This document shows positions 1 through 8,095 of a stretch of DNA of 64,000 nucleotides, piece by piece. The notes below the pieces were generated by a model, which was not told where the DNA came from, did no database searches, and worked only from the letters and a program-made list of their open reading frames with translations. Each line of letters starts with the position of its first letter. The stretch's first letter is position 1. The position numbers and the translations under genes are program-made. Source of the DNA: Pseudooceanicola spongiae (GTDB taxonomy: Bacteria; Pseudomonadota; Alphaproteobacteria; Rhodobacterales; Rhodobacteraceae); the NCBI RefSeq assembly GCF_014899185.1, contig NZ_CP045201.1, forward strand, positions 1,410,501-1,474,500, read 5' to 3'.

Positions 1-594
1 CTCCGGTCACCGATGTCTCTGGAGGCATTGCGCAGGCATTTCCGCAAGTTCACGAAGGTGCGCGATACGGAGGGGAAGTGGTTTTACCTTCGGTTCTGGA
101 CCGAGAGCTTCTGGGCGGCCATCGCCTCGACCCCAGACCTGATGGGGCATCCGATTGCAGCGGGATTACTCCAGGACATATCCCTGTTGATTCTGAAGGT
201 CGAACAGGGGAACGCTTGCTGGACCGTGACACCGACCCGCAGCGATCAGCCAAGGCCCGGGCGAATTGCCATAGACGACGACCTGCGGGGCGCCTTGAAC
301 GCAGAGATCGACAGACGCCGGGTCAACGACGAGATACGCTATGCCCTATCTGGTGCAAACCCCGGGAAAATGACCTTTCAGGAGGGGTACAACCTGCTGA
401 AACGGCTGAGATCCTGGCTGATCCAGTGCGGCTTCAGCCAATCGGATCAGCGCGGTACCGCCATGCGCCTACTGGTTGATAAAAGCCTGTTGCAGGGCAA
501 CCCATGGCCCCTATCGTTGCGCGAGATGCTGAGCGATCGCTCACGCGGAGTCGGTATTCGCTTGTGGATGCTTGAAATGAAAGACTGGGAATGA
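1..594 (+). CDS. DUF4123 T6SS effector adaptor, 5' end outside window
   Basis: This is the C-terminal part of a DUF4123 protein, the adaptor/chaperone family (Tap/TEC) that loads effectors onto the type VI spike protein VgrG. The frame is open from base 1, before the first ATG at 13, and the residues before that ATG (LRSP) continue the family pattern, so the true start lies to the left. The recognisable stretch is LEALRRHFRKF, then a Gly-Lys-Trp turn and FYLRFWTESFW, which matches the conserved DUF4123 core. The stop overlaps the next start (ATGA at 591-594), suggesting translational coupling to the immunity gene. A vgrG is expected further left but is not in the window. The family call is from recalled motif patterns; the adaptor role also rests on the neighbours. 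Confidence 0.75.
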   Translation, partial: LRSPMSLEALRRHFRKFTKVRDTEGKWFYLRFWTESFWAAIASTPDLMGHPIAAGLLQDISLLILKVEQGNACWTVTPTRSDQPRPGRIAIDDDLRGALNAEIDRRRVNDEIRYALSGANPGKMTFQEGYNLLKRLRSWLIQCGFSQSDQRGTAMRLLVDKSLLQGNPWPLSLREMLSDRSRGVGIRLWMLEMKDWE

Positions 595-1556
595 CGATGT
601 CGCTTGGCAGATCGACGCGCACCACCGCGTTCCTGATCGTTGGGGGAGCTATCGCTGCCGCTGCGGTGACGCATTCAGTATGGAGTGAGCCTATGCAGGA
701 ACAACCTTTCGCAACCCGAGCGGTCTGCGCCGGACGCTATGACCTGAACATTCCTGAGGGGTTCGAGATCCGCATCGATGCAGCTCTGCTCAACGGTTTT
801 CAGGTCACGACCCTGGGGCAGATGGATGAGCAAACTCTCAGAACAACAGTAGAGACCCGCCGACGCAGCTTGGAGGACGGCGAAACCGACGCCTCGGGCG
901 AGCAGACCCGCCTACGATGGGCGCGTGAAAATGGCAGAACGACCATCCTTGCGTCGGATGTCGTGATCGACATCCCCGGCGTCGTGCTGGAGTCTTACGA
1001 AGTCGAGGCCTACAGCCGCCAGAACGGTACAGTTTTCAAGCTGGTTGGGACCATCACGCAGGAAAATGAGGCGGACGAGCTGGCCATGCTCACGCATGTC
1101 GCGGAGGGTCTGCGCGACGAAGATGGGCCCGGGTTCTGCCTTGACAGCGGACGTTACCCTGAGCGCCTCGACTGGCAGGTGGTAGAGGCCTTTATTCACG
1201 ACCCAGACATGGTGGGCTATGGCATGACGCTCTCCATTTCGGACGGATTGCGCGCGCCCTCGGATATCCCTGACCCCGCCAAGACACTGTCTCCGAACGC
1301 CACTTCTCGGCAGATCGCCGATCAGCCTGGATATGAGACTCAGATCGTGACCCCCGGTGCCACCGGACGTGAAGACGGCGTCGCGATCAGGTTCATGGCC
1401 TCGGCCGGACAAGAGGCCAAAGCGGGCCAGCCTTTCGTCACCATCGGCGCAGAGCTCTTCAAGGACGCTGAATCCGCCGACACCCCACCCTACGATACGC
1501 AAACGTCCCGCGCCCTGTGGGACAGTATCCTGACGAGCCTTCGGCCGAGGCCCTAG
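591..1556 (+). CDS. Tli4-like T6SS immunity protein
   Basis: A 321-residue protein with an N-terminal hydrophobic segment (about residues 10-30: Thr-rich start, then AFLIVGGAIAAAAV), so it is exported or membrane-anchored to the periplasm, where phospholipase effectors act. The mature part starts with a conserved-looking Cys-x-Gly-Arg-Tyr and IPEGFEIRIDAALLNGF, and a second Cys (CLDSG) lies near residue 183. This layout resembles the Tli4 family that neutralises Tle-type lipases. It lies between the adaptor and the lipase, overlapping the first by ATGA and ending one base before the effector ATG. The start at residue 3 (597) is an alternative. The family call is an inference from pattern and context, and direct binding to the lipase cannot be seen here. 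Confidence 0.65.
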   Translation: MTMSLGRSTRTTAFLIVGGAIAAAAVTHSVWSEPMQEQPFATRAVCAGRYDLNIPEGFEIRIDAALLNGFQVTTLGQMDEQTLRTTVETRRRSLEDGETDASGEQTRLRWARENGRTTILASDVVIDIPGVVLESYEVEAYSRQNGTVFKLVGTITQENEADELAMLTHVAEGLRDEDGPGFCLDSGRYPERLDWQVVEAFIHDPDMVGYGMTLSISDGLRAPSDIPDPAKTLSPNATSRQIADQPGYETQIVTPGATGREDGVAIRFMASAGQEAKAGQPFVTIGAELFKDAESADTPPYDTQTSRALWDSILTSLRPRP

Positions 1557-1557
1557 T

Positions 1558-2928
1558 ATGACGGGAAGCGCCACTCAGAGCTGTCCGCTCAACGTCATCT
1601 GCCCGGTCGTGTTCGTGCCCGGCATCATGGGAAGCCGGCTGCGGAACGCGTCGACCAAACAGGTTGTCTGGGACCCCGGTGCCAGCTCCTGGAGCCAAGC
1701 ATGGGACACCATCGGGCTAGCCACTTCGGGTGCCGCCGCGAAGAAACGAATGCTTATCGGCGGCCCCGGCAGCTCGTTCTCGCCCGGTTATCTGGAGGTC
1801 GCTCATCATCGATCGGGCTGGCGCGCCGACCGGGGGCGCAACGGTCTGCTGGGGACCTACCTGCCCTTTTTGGACTGGCTTGCCCGCGACGAAGTCACCC
1901 GGATCGACGGCTGCGTCGTCATGATCCGGTTCATGGTGTGGGCCTATCCCTACAACTGGACGGATTCCAACCGAGCCTCCGCAGCAGGATTGGGAGCGGT
2001 CGTTGCTGAGGCCGGAGCCGTAGCGTCAAAGGAAGCGGAGCGACTGAACAGGCAGTCCATGAAACCAATTCTGGTCACGCATTCGATGGGTGGGCTCGTA
2101 GCGCGCGGTTACACGCAACTGCTTGGCAAGGCCTCTGACGTGCATGGTGTGATCCATGGTGCCATGCCGACTCATGGCTCGCCCGAGCTTTACAAGCGTA
2201 TCCGCGGCGGCTTTGAAGGCGCGACCCGCCATGTCCTGGGCAGTGATCAGGCTCAGGTCACAGCCACGGCGGCCAACATGCCCGGTCCGCTGGAGCTGGC
2301 ACCGAACCGGGTCTACAAGGATGTCCCGGGACGCAAGCCTTGGCTGCGGGCACTTGACGGCGTAGGCAACAAGTTGTGGGAGCTCCCTAGGGCCGACCCT
2401 TATGCGGAAATCTATGCCAATGCCGTGGACTGGTATCGCCTTGTGGACCGATCCTTGCTGGACCCCGGTGGCAACCCGACCAAGGCATGGACTGCCTGCC
2501 TGCGGCAGATCAACAAGGCCAGAAGCTTTCACGTCCCGTTAGAGAACAACGCCTATCACCCCAACACCCGGATGTTCTACGGGACGGCCCGCAAGACTCG
2601 CGACCATGTCGCATGGCGACCGATGGAGCGGTTTGCAGGCGCCTATCCGGTCAACCCGGTCGCCAATGCCTCTTCTGGAAGGGTGAGCCTGCGAGGCTCC
2701 AACCCCAATGATCCAGGCGGACCTAAAACCTTCAGCCGTACCCTTCAAATGGACGGGCCAAAGGCACAGGGCGATGGCACTGTGCAGGCTGGCTCCGGGC
2801 TGCATGTCAACCAGATGTCGGTCGCTGTTACCGATGGCTTTGAACATCAGGGCGCCTACGACTCGCGTGAGGCGCGCGACCTGACCAGGGACTGGCTGGT
2901 CGCCATGGTTAAAGAGGCTGTTGCTTGA
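1558..2928 (+). CDS. LCAT-like lipase, putative T6SS Tle effector
   Basis: A 456-residue alpha/beta hydrolase. Residues 16-28 (PVVFVPGIMGSRL) are the oxyanion-region signature of the lecithin:cholesterol acyltransferase-like lipases. The nucleophile elbow is VTHSMGGLVAR with Ser176. It has no signal peptide, which fits export by a type VI machine rather than Sec. Gene order (DUF4123 adaptor, membrane immunity protein, lipase) is that of type VI lipase effectors, whose target is the phospholipid of rival cells. Which Tle family it belongs to is not settled: the elbow reads H-S-M-G-G, and the catalytic acid and histidine were not assigned. A housekeeping esterase is less likely given the neighbours. 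Confidence 0.72.
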   Translation: MTGSATQSCPLNVICPVVFVPGIMGSRLRNASTKQVVWDPGASSWSQAWDTIGLATSGAAAKKRMLIGGPGSSFSPGYLEVAHHRSGWRADRGRNGLLGTYLPFLDWLARDEVTRIDGCVVMIRFMVWAYPYNWTDSNRASAAGLGAVVAEAGAVASKEAERLNRQSMKPILVTHSMGGLVARGYTQLLGKASDVHGVIHGAMPTHGSPELYKRIRGGFEGATRHVLGSDQAQVTATAANMPGPLELAPNRVYKDVPGRKPWLRALDGVGNKLWELPRADPYAEIYANAVDWYRLVDRSLLDPGGNPTKAWTACLRQINKARSFHVPLENNAYHPNTRMFYGTARKTRDHVAWRPMERFAGAYPVNPVANASSGRVSLRGSNPNDPGGPKTFSRTLQMDGPKAQGDGTVQAGSGLHVNQMSVAVTDGFEHQGAYDSREARDLTRDWLVAMVKEAVA

Positions 2929-3279
2929 GGGAAGCGCTGGTCGGCCAGAGCGGACATTAAAGCGGAGCGCAGCGTATACCCGCAGACAGCCCATTCGCGA
3001 CCTTTGTACCTGGTGCAGCATGACTCGTGGCGCCGACACGAAGGGCGGGAAGCGGTCGTTCGCTGCTGCTGCGAAGCGCTGGACGTCTAGGGCGGAGAAC
3101 TGCCGTTCGCTGCACCCAACACCAATGACTGCGCTGCGCAGATAGCGCCGTTTGCAAAGTCGCGCCTACTGGATGTCCTATCGCCCAAAAGCTGCCCGTC
3201 AAGGCCGATAAACGCTCTGGCATAGGTAGCGTTCTGGTCGTTCTGCGGGAGGAGGCAAAGCCTTTACAGCTCCGAAAAG
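2929..3279. other. Intergenic stretch, no gene seen
   Basis: No reading frame here has believable protein composition. The DNA has imperfect repeated GC-rich words (for example GCCGTTCGCTGC and GGTCGTTCGCTGC about 60 bases apart) that recall the degenerate dispersed intergenic repeats of Rhodobacteraceae. It separates the type VI effector locus from the leftward accessory block and could carry the 3' end of the effector transcript. I see no clear terminator and no copy of the tRNA-Val 3' end. Confidence 0.5.
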
Positions 3280-3855
3280 TCAATAACGCGTTCTTGGGAT
3301 CGAGCCTATAATTGGCAATCGTTTGATGGCTTTCTCCGCCTGTCGCTTATTGGCATCCGCATCATTCATTGCAGCAAACAGCGCCTCATACTCCACATGC
3401 AGCTCAGAACCAGAAATCAACTCTTTTACCCAGCCTGCGTTGCGCAATGGGTCACAAATAGAGGAAAATGACTGTCCAGAGTTTCGTAGTCTTCGATAAT
3501 TTCTGATGTCTGAGCTTGAGATCCCTAGTCGACACATCTCACGATGTTCGGCGGCCATAGACGGCGCCGAGAGCCTTTCAAAATAATTATCAGCCAACGG
3601 ATTGATAAGTGACAGTAGGTTTTCGCGGGACGACCAGTAGTCATTCGCCGCCTTCTTGGCGGCCGTGGCCTCCTCTCTCGATACCAAGGATTGATACTCA
3701 ATCTGCCAAACCTTAGAGCAATCGTTGCAGCCGATGTAGTAGTCGATGTCAGCGCTACTCCAAGGATTGTCCTGTGTTGTGACTGATTTTATTATTTTCC
3801 CATTGCCACAAGGGCAGGAACAGATCGGAAAATCGACAGTTTCAGATGTACTCAT
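3280..3855 (-). CDS. Hypothetical protein with N-terminal zinc-ribbon-like cysteines
   Basis: A 191-residue protein I do not recognise. The N-terminus carries Cys residues spaced like a zinc ribbon (CSCPCG near residue 13, then CNDC near residue 43, followed by KVWQIEY). The rest is predicted mostly helical, with many charged residues and no membrane segment. Codon use and the more AT-rich DNA resemble the RES operon upstream rather than the chromosome. It lies 335 bases downstream of the RES gene on the same strand, so it may have its own promoter. A role with the neighbouring accessory genes is possible, but only position suggests it. Confidence 0.6.
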   Translation of the reverse strand: MSTSETVDFPICSCPCGNGKIIKSVTTQDNPWSSADIDYYIGCNDCSKVWQIEYQSLVSREEATAAKKAANDYWSSRENLLSLINPLADNYFERLSAPSMAAEHREMCRLGISSSDIRNYRRLRNSGQSFSSICDPLRNAGWVKELISGSELHVEYEALFAAMNDADANKRQAEKAIKRLPIIGSIPRTRY

Positions 3856-4190
3856 GCTGACCTTTGTTTCGTTTGGGGGGGCAGGGGAAGGGAAAGCTTA
3901 CACTCTTTTTTCGAGGGCTCGGGTCATTGTTCTAAAGACGTACACAACTCTTGCAAGCTCAGCTGTCGTAGTGGTCTTTCGTGCTGCTTTGCCACTTTTA
4001 GCGCGAGGGTCAATTTTGAGCGCATTTTCCGATAGAAAACGTCAGTGCGAGCCGCAACTCCGGACAGTACTTACGCAGATACTGTGTTTTACATAACCAC
4101 AGCCCAACGGTCGGGACCGGATACTCCCTGCAGCATGCAGCCCGTTGCCGGAGCGCGCAATAGGTTACCCGCGGTACAATGGTACTCTCT
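3856..4190. other. Intergenic stretch between zinc-ribbon gene and RES operon
   Basis: No convincing gene. A run of G (3876-3882) lies just upstream of the zinc-ribbon gene. The composition is mixed, with no long inverted repeat followed by a T run, so a terminator for the RES operon could not be placed. No similarity to the tRNA-Val 3' end was seen. Confidence 0.4.
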
Positions 4191-5213
4191 CTAAACGGCA
4201 TCTACCTCTACCGTCACCTTAGTTACGTTGTAGATAGTTACATTCTCGCCGACTGCCTGTTTGGGATCGAATAGAGCAAGATTGATGCCATCGCTAACTG
4301 AGCTTCGGTACACTACGCCGTCAAAGCCACTTTTCTTAATAAACTCACACAGATACTGGCTTGGAATATAGTCTATCGCCGCGCCAGAAGGCTGAACCGG
4401 CCTCGTCAATTCCTCCCCCAGGCGTTCGAGGAACGGCAAGTCAGCGCGCAGCTGACCGATCTCGCTCGCGTCGGTTAGGATGAAAGGGGAGACGAGTTTG
4501 CGAGGATTGCGCAAGTCTACGGCCTTGATTTCGGGAATCGTAAAATGAGCGACACAAGCAACCTCGCCTGTATGAGGCCTGATCTCGGCAATGGCCGTAT
4601 CTGGAAGTGACCCAAGATAGAGATAGGGAATGCCGGCAGGATTGGCCCTACCATTGGACGAACGCCGTCGCGGTGGCGCTCCCATTTTTTCAATTGGAAT
4701 TATCTCATCTTCGCTACGGATGCGAGCGCGGTACCAATCCTGGGGCAATTCCGGCACAATAAGCATGTCGAGTAGAAGTTTAAGCCGATCTTCGTCTATA
4801 GCGACGTTGAGAAACCAACGATTGGAATACATCATCTCATCACGCAGCTTGTCCCATTGCGCGAGGCCTTTGCTAATATAGCTTGCTGCTGGGGCAAAGC
4901 CGCGTCGGACTATATCACCGTCATTGAGAATTTCGCCGAGCAGTTCTTTCGCATGTGCTGTGTCCATCCGCTCATGGCTGAAGAGTTGCCAATCGTCTTT
5001 CATCCATTCGATCAAAGACTTTCCGCCTTCGCTCGGCTCATAGACGTTAACCAGCAACTCGAAATAGTTCGCAAGCTGTTCCGGCTCGAGAAGTTGAGTG
5101 TCTGTAGTTCCACAAAAATCACACGTCCCGTGGTCAGGATTTAGCGATGGAAAGAGCTGACCGCGCAAGGCACGATCATCAAAGCATTCCGGGCAACAGA
5201 AACGTTTAGCCAT
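4191..5213 (-). CDS. HEPN/RES N-terminal domain plus RES domain protein
   Basis: A 340-residue protein. It starts with a zinc ribbon (CCPEC at 6-10, CDFC at about 31-34), then a mostly helical region like the HEPN/RES N-terminal domain, then a RES domain from about residue 160. RES signatures visible: WYRARI (the conserved Arg), a proline/arginine-rich loop, IPYLYLGSLPDTAIAEIRP (conserved Tyr and Glu), and YRSSVSDGINLALFDP near the C-terminus (conserved Ser). RES proteins such as MbcT and ParT attack NAD+ or ADP-ribosylate targets and act as toxins. It lies five bases after the sce7725-like gene in one operon. No small Xre/MbcA-type antitoxin is adjacent, so this is probably not an ordinary toxin-antitoxin pair. 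Its activity is inferred from the family. Confidence 0.78.
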   Translation of the reverse strand: MAKRFCCPECFDDRALRGQLFPSLNPDHGTCDFCGTTDTQLLEPEQLANYFELLVNVYEPSEGGKSLIEWMKDDWQLFSHERMDTAHAKELLGEILNDGDIVRRGFAPAASYISKGLAQWDKLRDEMMYSNRWFLNVAIDEDRLKLLLDMLIVPELPQDWYRARIRSEDEIIPIEKMGAPPRRRSSNGRANPAGIPYLYLGSLPDTAIAEIRPHTGEVACVAHFTIPEIKAVDLRNPRKLVSPFILTDASEIGQLRADLPFLERLGEELTRPVQPSGAAIDYIPSQYLCEFIKKSGFDGVVYRSSVSDGINLALFDPKQAVGENVTIYNVTKVTVEVDAV

Positions 5214-5218
5214 TTCGC

Positions 5219-6154
5219 TTAACCCAGATAAGCCGCTAGAGTCTCGATATGATGCTTCATCGAAAGCTTTTTCACCGTACCAAGGCCTGGGAAATGACCT
5301 TTTTCGTGGAGCAGACGAAATTCCTTGATTGCCTCTGTCTCTAGTATATGCGAACTGCCGCTGTCTAGTTTCGCGATCAGCTTCGCCAGCGCTTGGGCAA
5401 ACTTTCCTGCAGGATCAGTCGGTGTGTCCTTCGTGTCCGAGACGAAGTGATAGATGTACATGACATCGTCTTTGTCAGGATCGATGAACGTGACATGGAT
5501 CGCTACAGCATAGGCCGGACCGCCACCCTCGCTGTAGGCGTCGCCGACCGTGAGAAAGTCACCAAAGCCCACCATGCCCAGATCGCCATAAGTAACATGA
5601 AGATCTGAGAACTCCTCCATCTCCTCATAATCAGCATTGCGTTGTCTCTTGAATCCATCGCGCACTAGGACACGTGTGCTCTTATCGAAATGTTTTCGAT
5701 AGAGCAGCTTTGCATGATCTTCCACGAACACGTTGGTGAGTTCGGACATGTCCTCTACTAGCGCCGCCGCCAATTCCTTGGGTGCCGTGAAGCCTGCATG
5801 GACCAGAACAGGATCATGATCCGCGTGTTGCTCAAAGCACGTCATCACGTCTTTAACCGTCATGCTGCTGCGCAGTAGGATGCCAGCGTAGATATTCTCG
5901 AAGTCACTGAACTCTTCTTGAAGAAGGCTGGTTATGTTCGCCCCGTCCTCTTGGTGGTCGCCGTAATTGGGGTTCACGATTACAATCGCGTGTCCACCGG
6001 CGCTGCATACAGCCTCCAAGGCCTTTTTGAGCCCGGTTAACGATTCGCGGACGGGCTCAATAACAGGCACGAAGTTCATTTCGGCAAATAATTCCGCCAT
6101 CTCGCGTATCGTAATTAATTCAAACTGCTTTCCGCGAAAATAGGGGTGATACAT
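5219..6154 (-). CDS. sce7725/'Beta protein' family protein
   Basis: A 311-residue protein starting MYHPYFRGKQFELITIRE, the hallmark opening of the sce7725 family, which overlaps the Pfam 'Beta protein' family. The repeating hydrophobic strand pattern suggests an alpha/beta barrel-like fold (VPVIEPV, AIVIVNPN, PVLVHAGF, TRVLVRDG). No catalytic motif is obvious. It lies seven bases after the sce7726-like gene, and the two families are typically found side by side. It is followed by the RES gene, so the three are almost certainly co-transcribed. Biochemical function is unknown to me. The start is fixed by the conserved N-terminus. Confidence 0.75.
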   Translation of the reverse strand: MYHPYFRGKQFELITIREMAELFAEMNFVPVIEPVRESLTGLKKALEAVCSAGGHAIVIVNPNYGDHQEDGANITSLLQEEFSDFENIYAGILLRSSMTVKDVMTCFEQHADHDPVLVHAGFTAPKELAAALVEDMSELTNVFVEDHAKLLYRKHFDKSTRVLVRDGFKRQRNADYEEMEEFSDLHVTYGDLGMVGFGDFLTVGDAYSEGGGPAYAVAIHVTFIDPDKDDVMYIYHFVSDTKDTPTDPAGKFAQALAKLIAKLDSGSSHILETEAIKEFRLLHEKGHFPGLGTVKKLSMKHHIETLAAYLG

Positions 6155-6161
6155 GCGTCAG

Positions 6162-7052
6162 CTAGCTCCAGGTCATGGCTACGTGCAGCGGGGTCGCTAT
6201 GGCGTCGATCAAGCGCTGATGATCAGAGCGGCGCACCGAAACTGACAACGCCGCAGCTTGCAAGGACTTTGGCATACAATTGACCAGCTCGCCTAGCGGT
6301 GCAAGATCGCGTGTCCGCTTGAGGGTCCGCACCATCTCGATATGTAGTCGTACAGGGTCAAGCGTTGCAAAAAGGTCGCGCATCACGGCGTGCCGCTGCG
6401 TATTGGGTACCTGCGGCACCGTCACTCCCAGCGTCTCTAAAATTTCTTTTGCTTCAGCGGAACGTAGAGACTGAAAAACAGTCAGTGGGCAGATGCGTTC
6501 TGGACAATCAACCGCTTCGCGGACGGTATTGATCCGATATCGCTTGGAAAGGCACATTACCCCGACGTCGTTAGGGACGGTTGATAGTACCCCCTTCACA
6601 TGACTTTCGCTGGCTATAACGTTGACTTTTGCAAAAACGCGCTTGTAGTTTTCGACCTGATTGGCCAGACGTGTAAGGGAATCCCGCTCCGACTTGATTT
6701 CATAAACTGTCGCAGTACCATTCAAGATAACTAGATCTGCTTTGCAGTTACCTGCGCGAAATTCATTGAGCATTGAGGCCGTGCTGAGAGAATGGGTCCC
6801 CATCAGCACTTTGTGGCTAATTGCCGTGCGATAAATGTATTCGTCGCGGTTTCCTGCAACTTTCAGATTCTCGAATGCCGAGTCGAAGGTGTCGCCTACC
6901 GTCGCACATGAGTAGACATCATGGATCAGATCGGTCTGTCCAATAAGCCGACGGAACAAGCCGGAACGGCCTTTCTTCGCCATCTCACGGTAAACGGAGG
7001 CAGAGAAAAGTCGCGTCAAAGCAGATAGTTGCGCTGAGCTGTTAATGTTCAT
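6162..7052 (-). CDS. sce7726 family protein with PD-(D/E)XK nuclease-like motif
   Basis: A 296-residue protein, first gene of a leftward three-gene operon. Near residue 22 it has REMAKKGRSGLFRRLIGQ, characteristic of the sce7726 family. In the middle are KADLVILNG and, 8-12 residues on, VYEIKSERD, which fit the D...ExK core of PD-(D/E)XK nucleases (Asp in ADLVIL, Glu and Lys in YEIKSE). This suggests a nucleic-acid cleaving or binding enzyme. A start at 7052 puts a purine-rich AGGGGA almost on the ATG, so initiation could be weak or slightly downstream. DNA is less GC-rich than the flanking chromosome, a sign of transfer. A defence role is inferred from the nuclease-like motif and the toxin-like RES partner. 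Confidence 0.75.
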   Translation of the reverse strand: MNINSSAQLSALTRLFSASVYREMAKKGRSGLFRRLIGQTDLIHDVYSCATVGDTFDSAFENLKVAGNRDEYIYRTAISHKVLMGTHSLSTASMLNEFRAGNCKADLVILNGTATVYEIKSERDSLTRLANQVENYKRVFAKVNVIASESHVKGVLSTVPNDVGVMCLSKRYRINTVREAVDCPERICPLTVFQSLRSAEAKEILETLGVTVPQVPNTQRHAVMRDLFATLDPVRLHIEMVRTLKRTRDLAPLGELVNCMPKSLQAAALSVSVRRSDHQRLIDAIATPLHVAMTWS

Positions 7053-7451
7053 TCCCCTACTAGCACTGCATGTCGCTTCTTTTAGATATTGCCTCTTTTA
7101 GCCTGAAACACTCCATAATGGAAACGGGGTCTTGCTGGTTCCGTCGAGCGGCAACTTCGAACTAACGCTTCGGCTACGCCTTGCCCTGTACGACCGGCAG
7201 CTTTGGGCTGCCACTGAACCTATGATGCGCTCAGGACGAAGGTCCGGTTCGGGCCGTTCGCGCCGTCTTGCCTTCTGTTTAGCCGCTCCATATCGCCGTC
7301 CGCTCGCGGCTACGGGCGACGATTCCGGAAGGTTTGGCGACGGTGCTTCTGGTCTCCAAACGATACTGCGCGGTGGCTGCGTTGTTGCACCGCTGCCACC
7401 GTGCAAGGGGCACGTTGTCTCTGCTGGCGGGGCGTTGTCGCCCCGATCAAG
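7053..7451. other. Intergenic stretch between accessory block and prophage lysis genes
   Basis: No gene is supported. The right part of the accessory operon's promoter would lie just above 7052. From about 7140 to 7330 the DNA contains GC-rich repeated words (GCTTTGGGCTG, GGTCCGGTTCGGGCCGTTCGCG) like the dispersed non-coding repeats of Rhodobacteraceae. The boundary of the prophage probably falls here or further left, but no copy of the tRNA-Val end was found by eye. Confidence 0.4.
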
Positions 7452-7637
7452 TCACCGGCAAGCGCCGGTCATCGCCGCGTCGGTAACCGCAATCCATACG
7501 CCGAGGGCGTTGTCGGGCAGCGGCCTCGGCATGTGGCTGCGCTCTGCTCCATAGGTCTGACACCCTGCCCCGCTCGGGATCTCGGGCGCGCAGGCGGCAA
7601 GGGCCAGGACGATCAGCGCAGCCGCCGCGCCCCTCAT
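7452..7637 (-). CDS. Small phage lipoprotein, Rz1-like outer spanin candidate
   Basis: A 61-residue protein with a short signal sequence ending in the lipobox LALAAC, so the mature lipoprotein would begin at Cys near residue 16. It overlaps the end of the preceding membrane/coiled-coil gene by ATGA (7634-7637), the arrangement of separated Rz/Rz1 spanin pairs that disrupt the outer membrane at the end of lysis. The ATG in the overlap was chosen; a GTG two codons upstream is the alternative. It is less proline-rich than classical Rz1, so the call rests on lipobox, size and position at the end of the lysis cassette. Confidence 0.6.
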   Translation of the reverse strand: MRGAAAALIVLALAACAPEIPSGAGCQTYGAERSHMPRPLPDNALGVWIAVTDAAMTGACR

Positions 7638-7861
7638 TTCCACGCCTCATCATTTTGGCGGGCGATCTCTTCGGGCGACTGATCGGAGCGCAGCGCCTCA
7701 GAAGCTGCTGCCCTGCCCCGATCGGTGCGCCGCAGATCCTCGCGCGCCTGATCGATCTGCGCTGATTGGCGGCCGCCCCCGCGCACAGCGACCAGCGCCG
7801 CGAGCACCAGAGCCGCTCCGGCCACCAGCTTCAGCCAGATCCGTGACAGCAGTGCACTCAT
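7634..7861 (-). CDS. Rz-like inner spanin candidate
   Basis: A 75-residue protein with one N-terminal membrane segment (about residues 9-26, rich in Leu, Val and Ala), followed by a charged, helix-forming tail (QIDQAREDLRRTDRGRAAASEALR) able to form a coiled coil. This is the layout of inner-membrane spanins. It overlaps the holin-like gene upstream and the lipoprotein downstream, each by ATGA, so holin-like, inner and outer spanin are translationally linked. The role is inferred from topology and context. Confidence 0.6.
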   Translation of the reverse strand: MSALLSRIWLKLVAGAALVLAALVAVRGGGRQSAQIDQAREDLRRTDRGRAAASEALRSDQSPEEIARQNDEAWK

Positions 7862-8067
7862 GTCGTGCCCCCGCGTTTTTTGACCAGGCGGCTGGCGGCA
7901 AACGTTCCACCGAAGACGGCAAAGCCCGCCAACACCTCGACCAGCGGATCGAGAGCGATCGTCAGCGTGCCGGCGTCAGGATTGAACGTCGCCCAGCCCT
8001 GCCCGGCCACGAAGGCCCCGACAAGATAAAGCGCCATGCGAATAAACAGGCCAATGGATCCAGCCAT
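7858..8067 (-). CDS. Holin-like small membrane protein
   Basis: A 69-residue protein with two hydrophobic segments (about residues 5-24 and 42-60) and a basic C-terminus ending KKRGG. Size, topology and position between the endolysin and spanin genes fit a phage holin, which opens the inner membrane to release the lysin. The ATG at 8067 is preceded by GGAGAT at good spacing. The stop overlaps the start of the inner spanin gene. No specific holin family was recognised. Confidence 0.6.
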   Translation of the reverse strand: MAGSIGLFIRMALYLVGAFVAGQGWATFNPDAGTLTIALDPLVEVLAGFAVFGGTFAASRLVKKRGGTT

Positions 8068-8095
8068 CAGGTATCTCCTTTTCAAGGTGTTGCGC

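Noticed and set aside
4191..5213. Classical RES-Xre toxin-antitoxin pair
   Set aside because: There is no small helix-turn-helix antitoxin next to the RES gene; its partners are much larger proteins.
7132..7554. 140-codon plus-strand open frame before the lysis genes
   Set aside because: Composition is random-like, and it runs antisense into the spanin lipoprotein gene.
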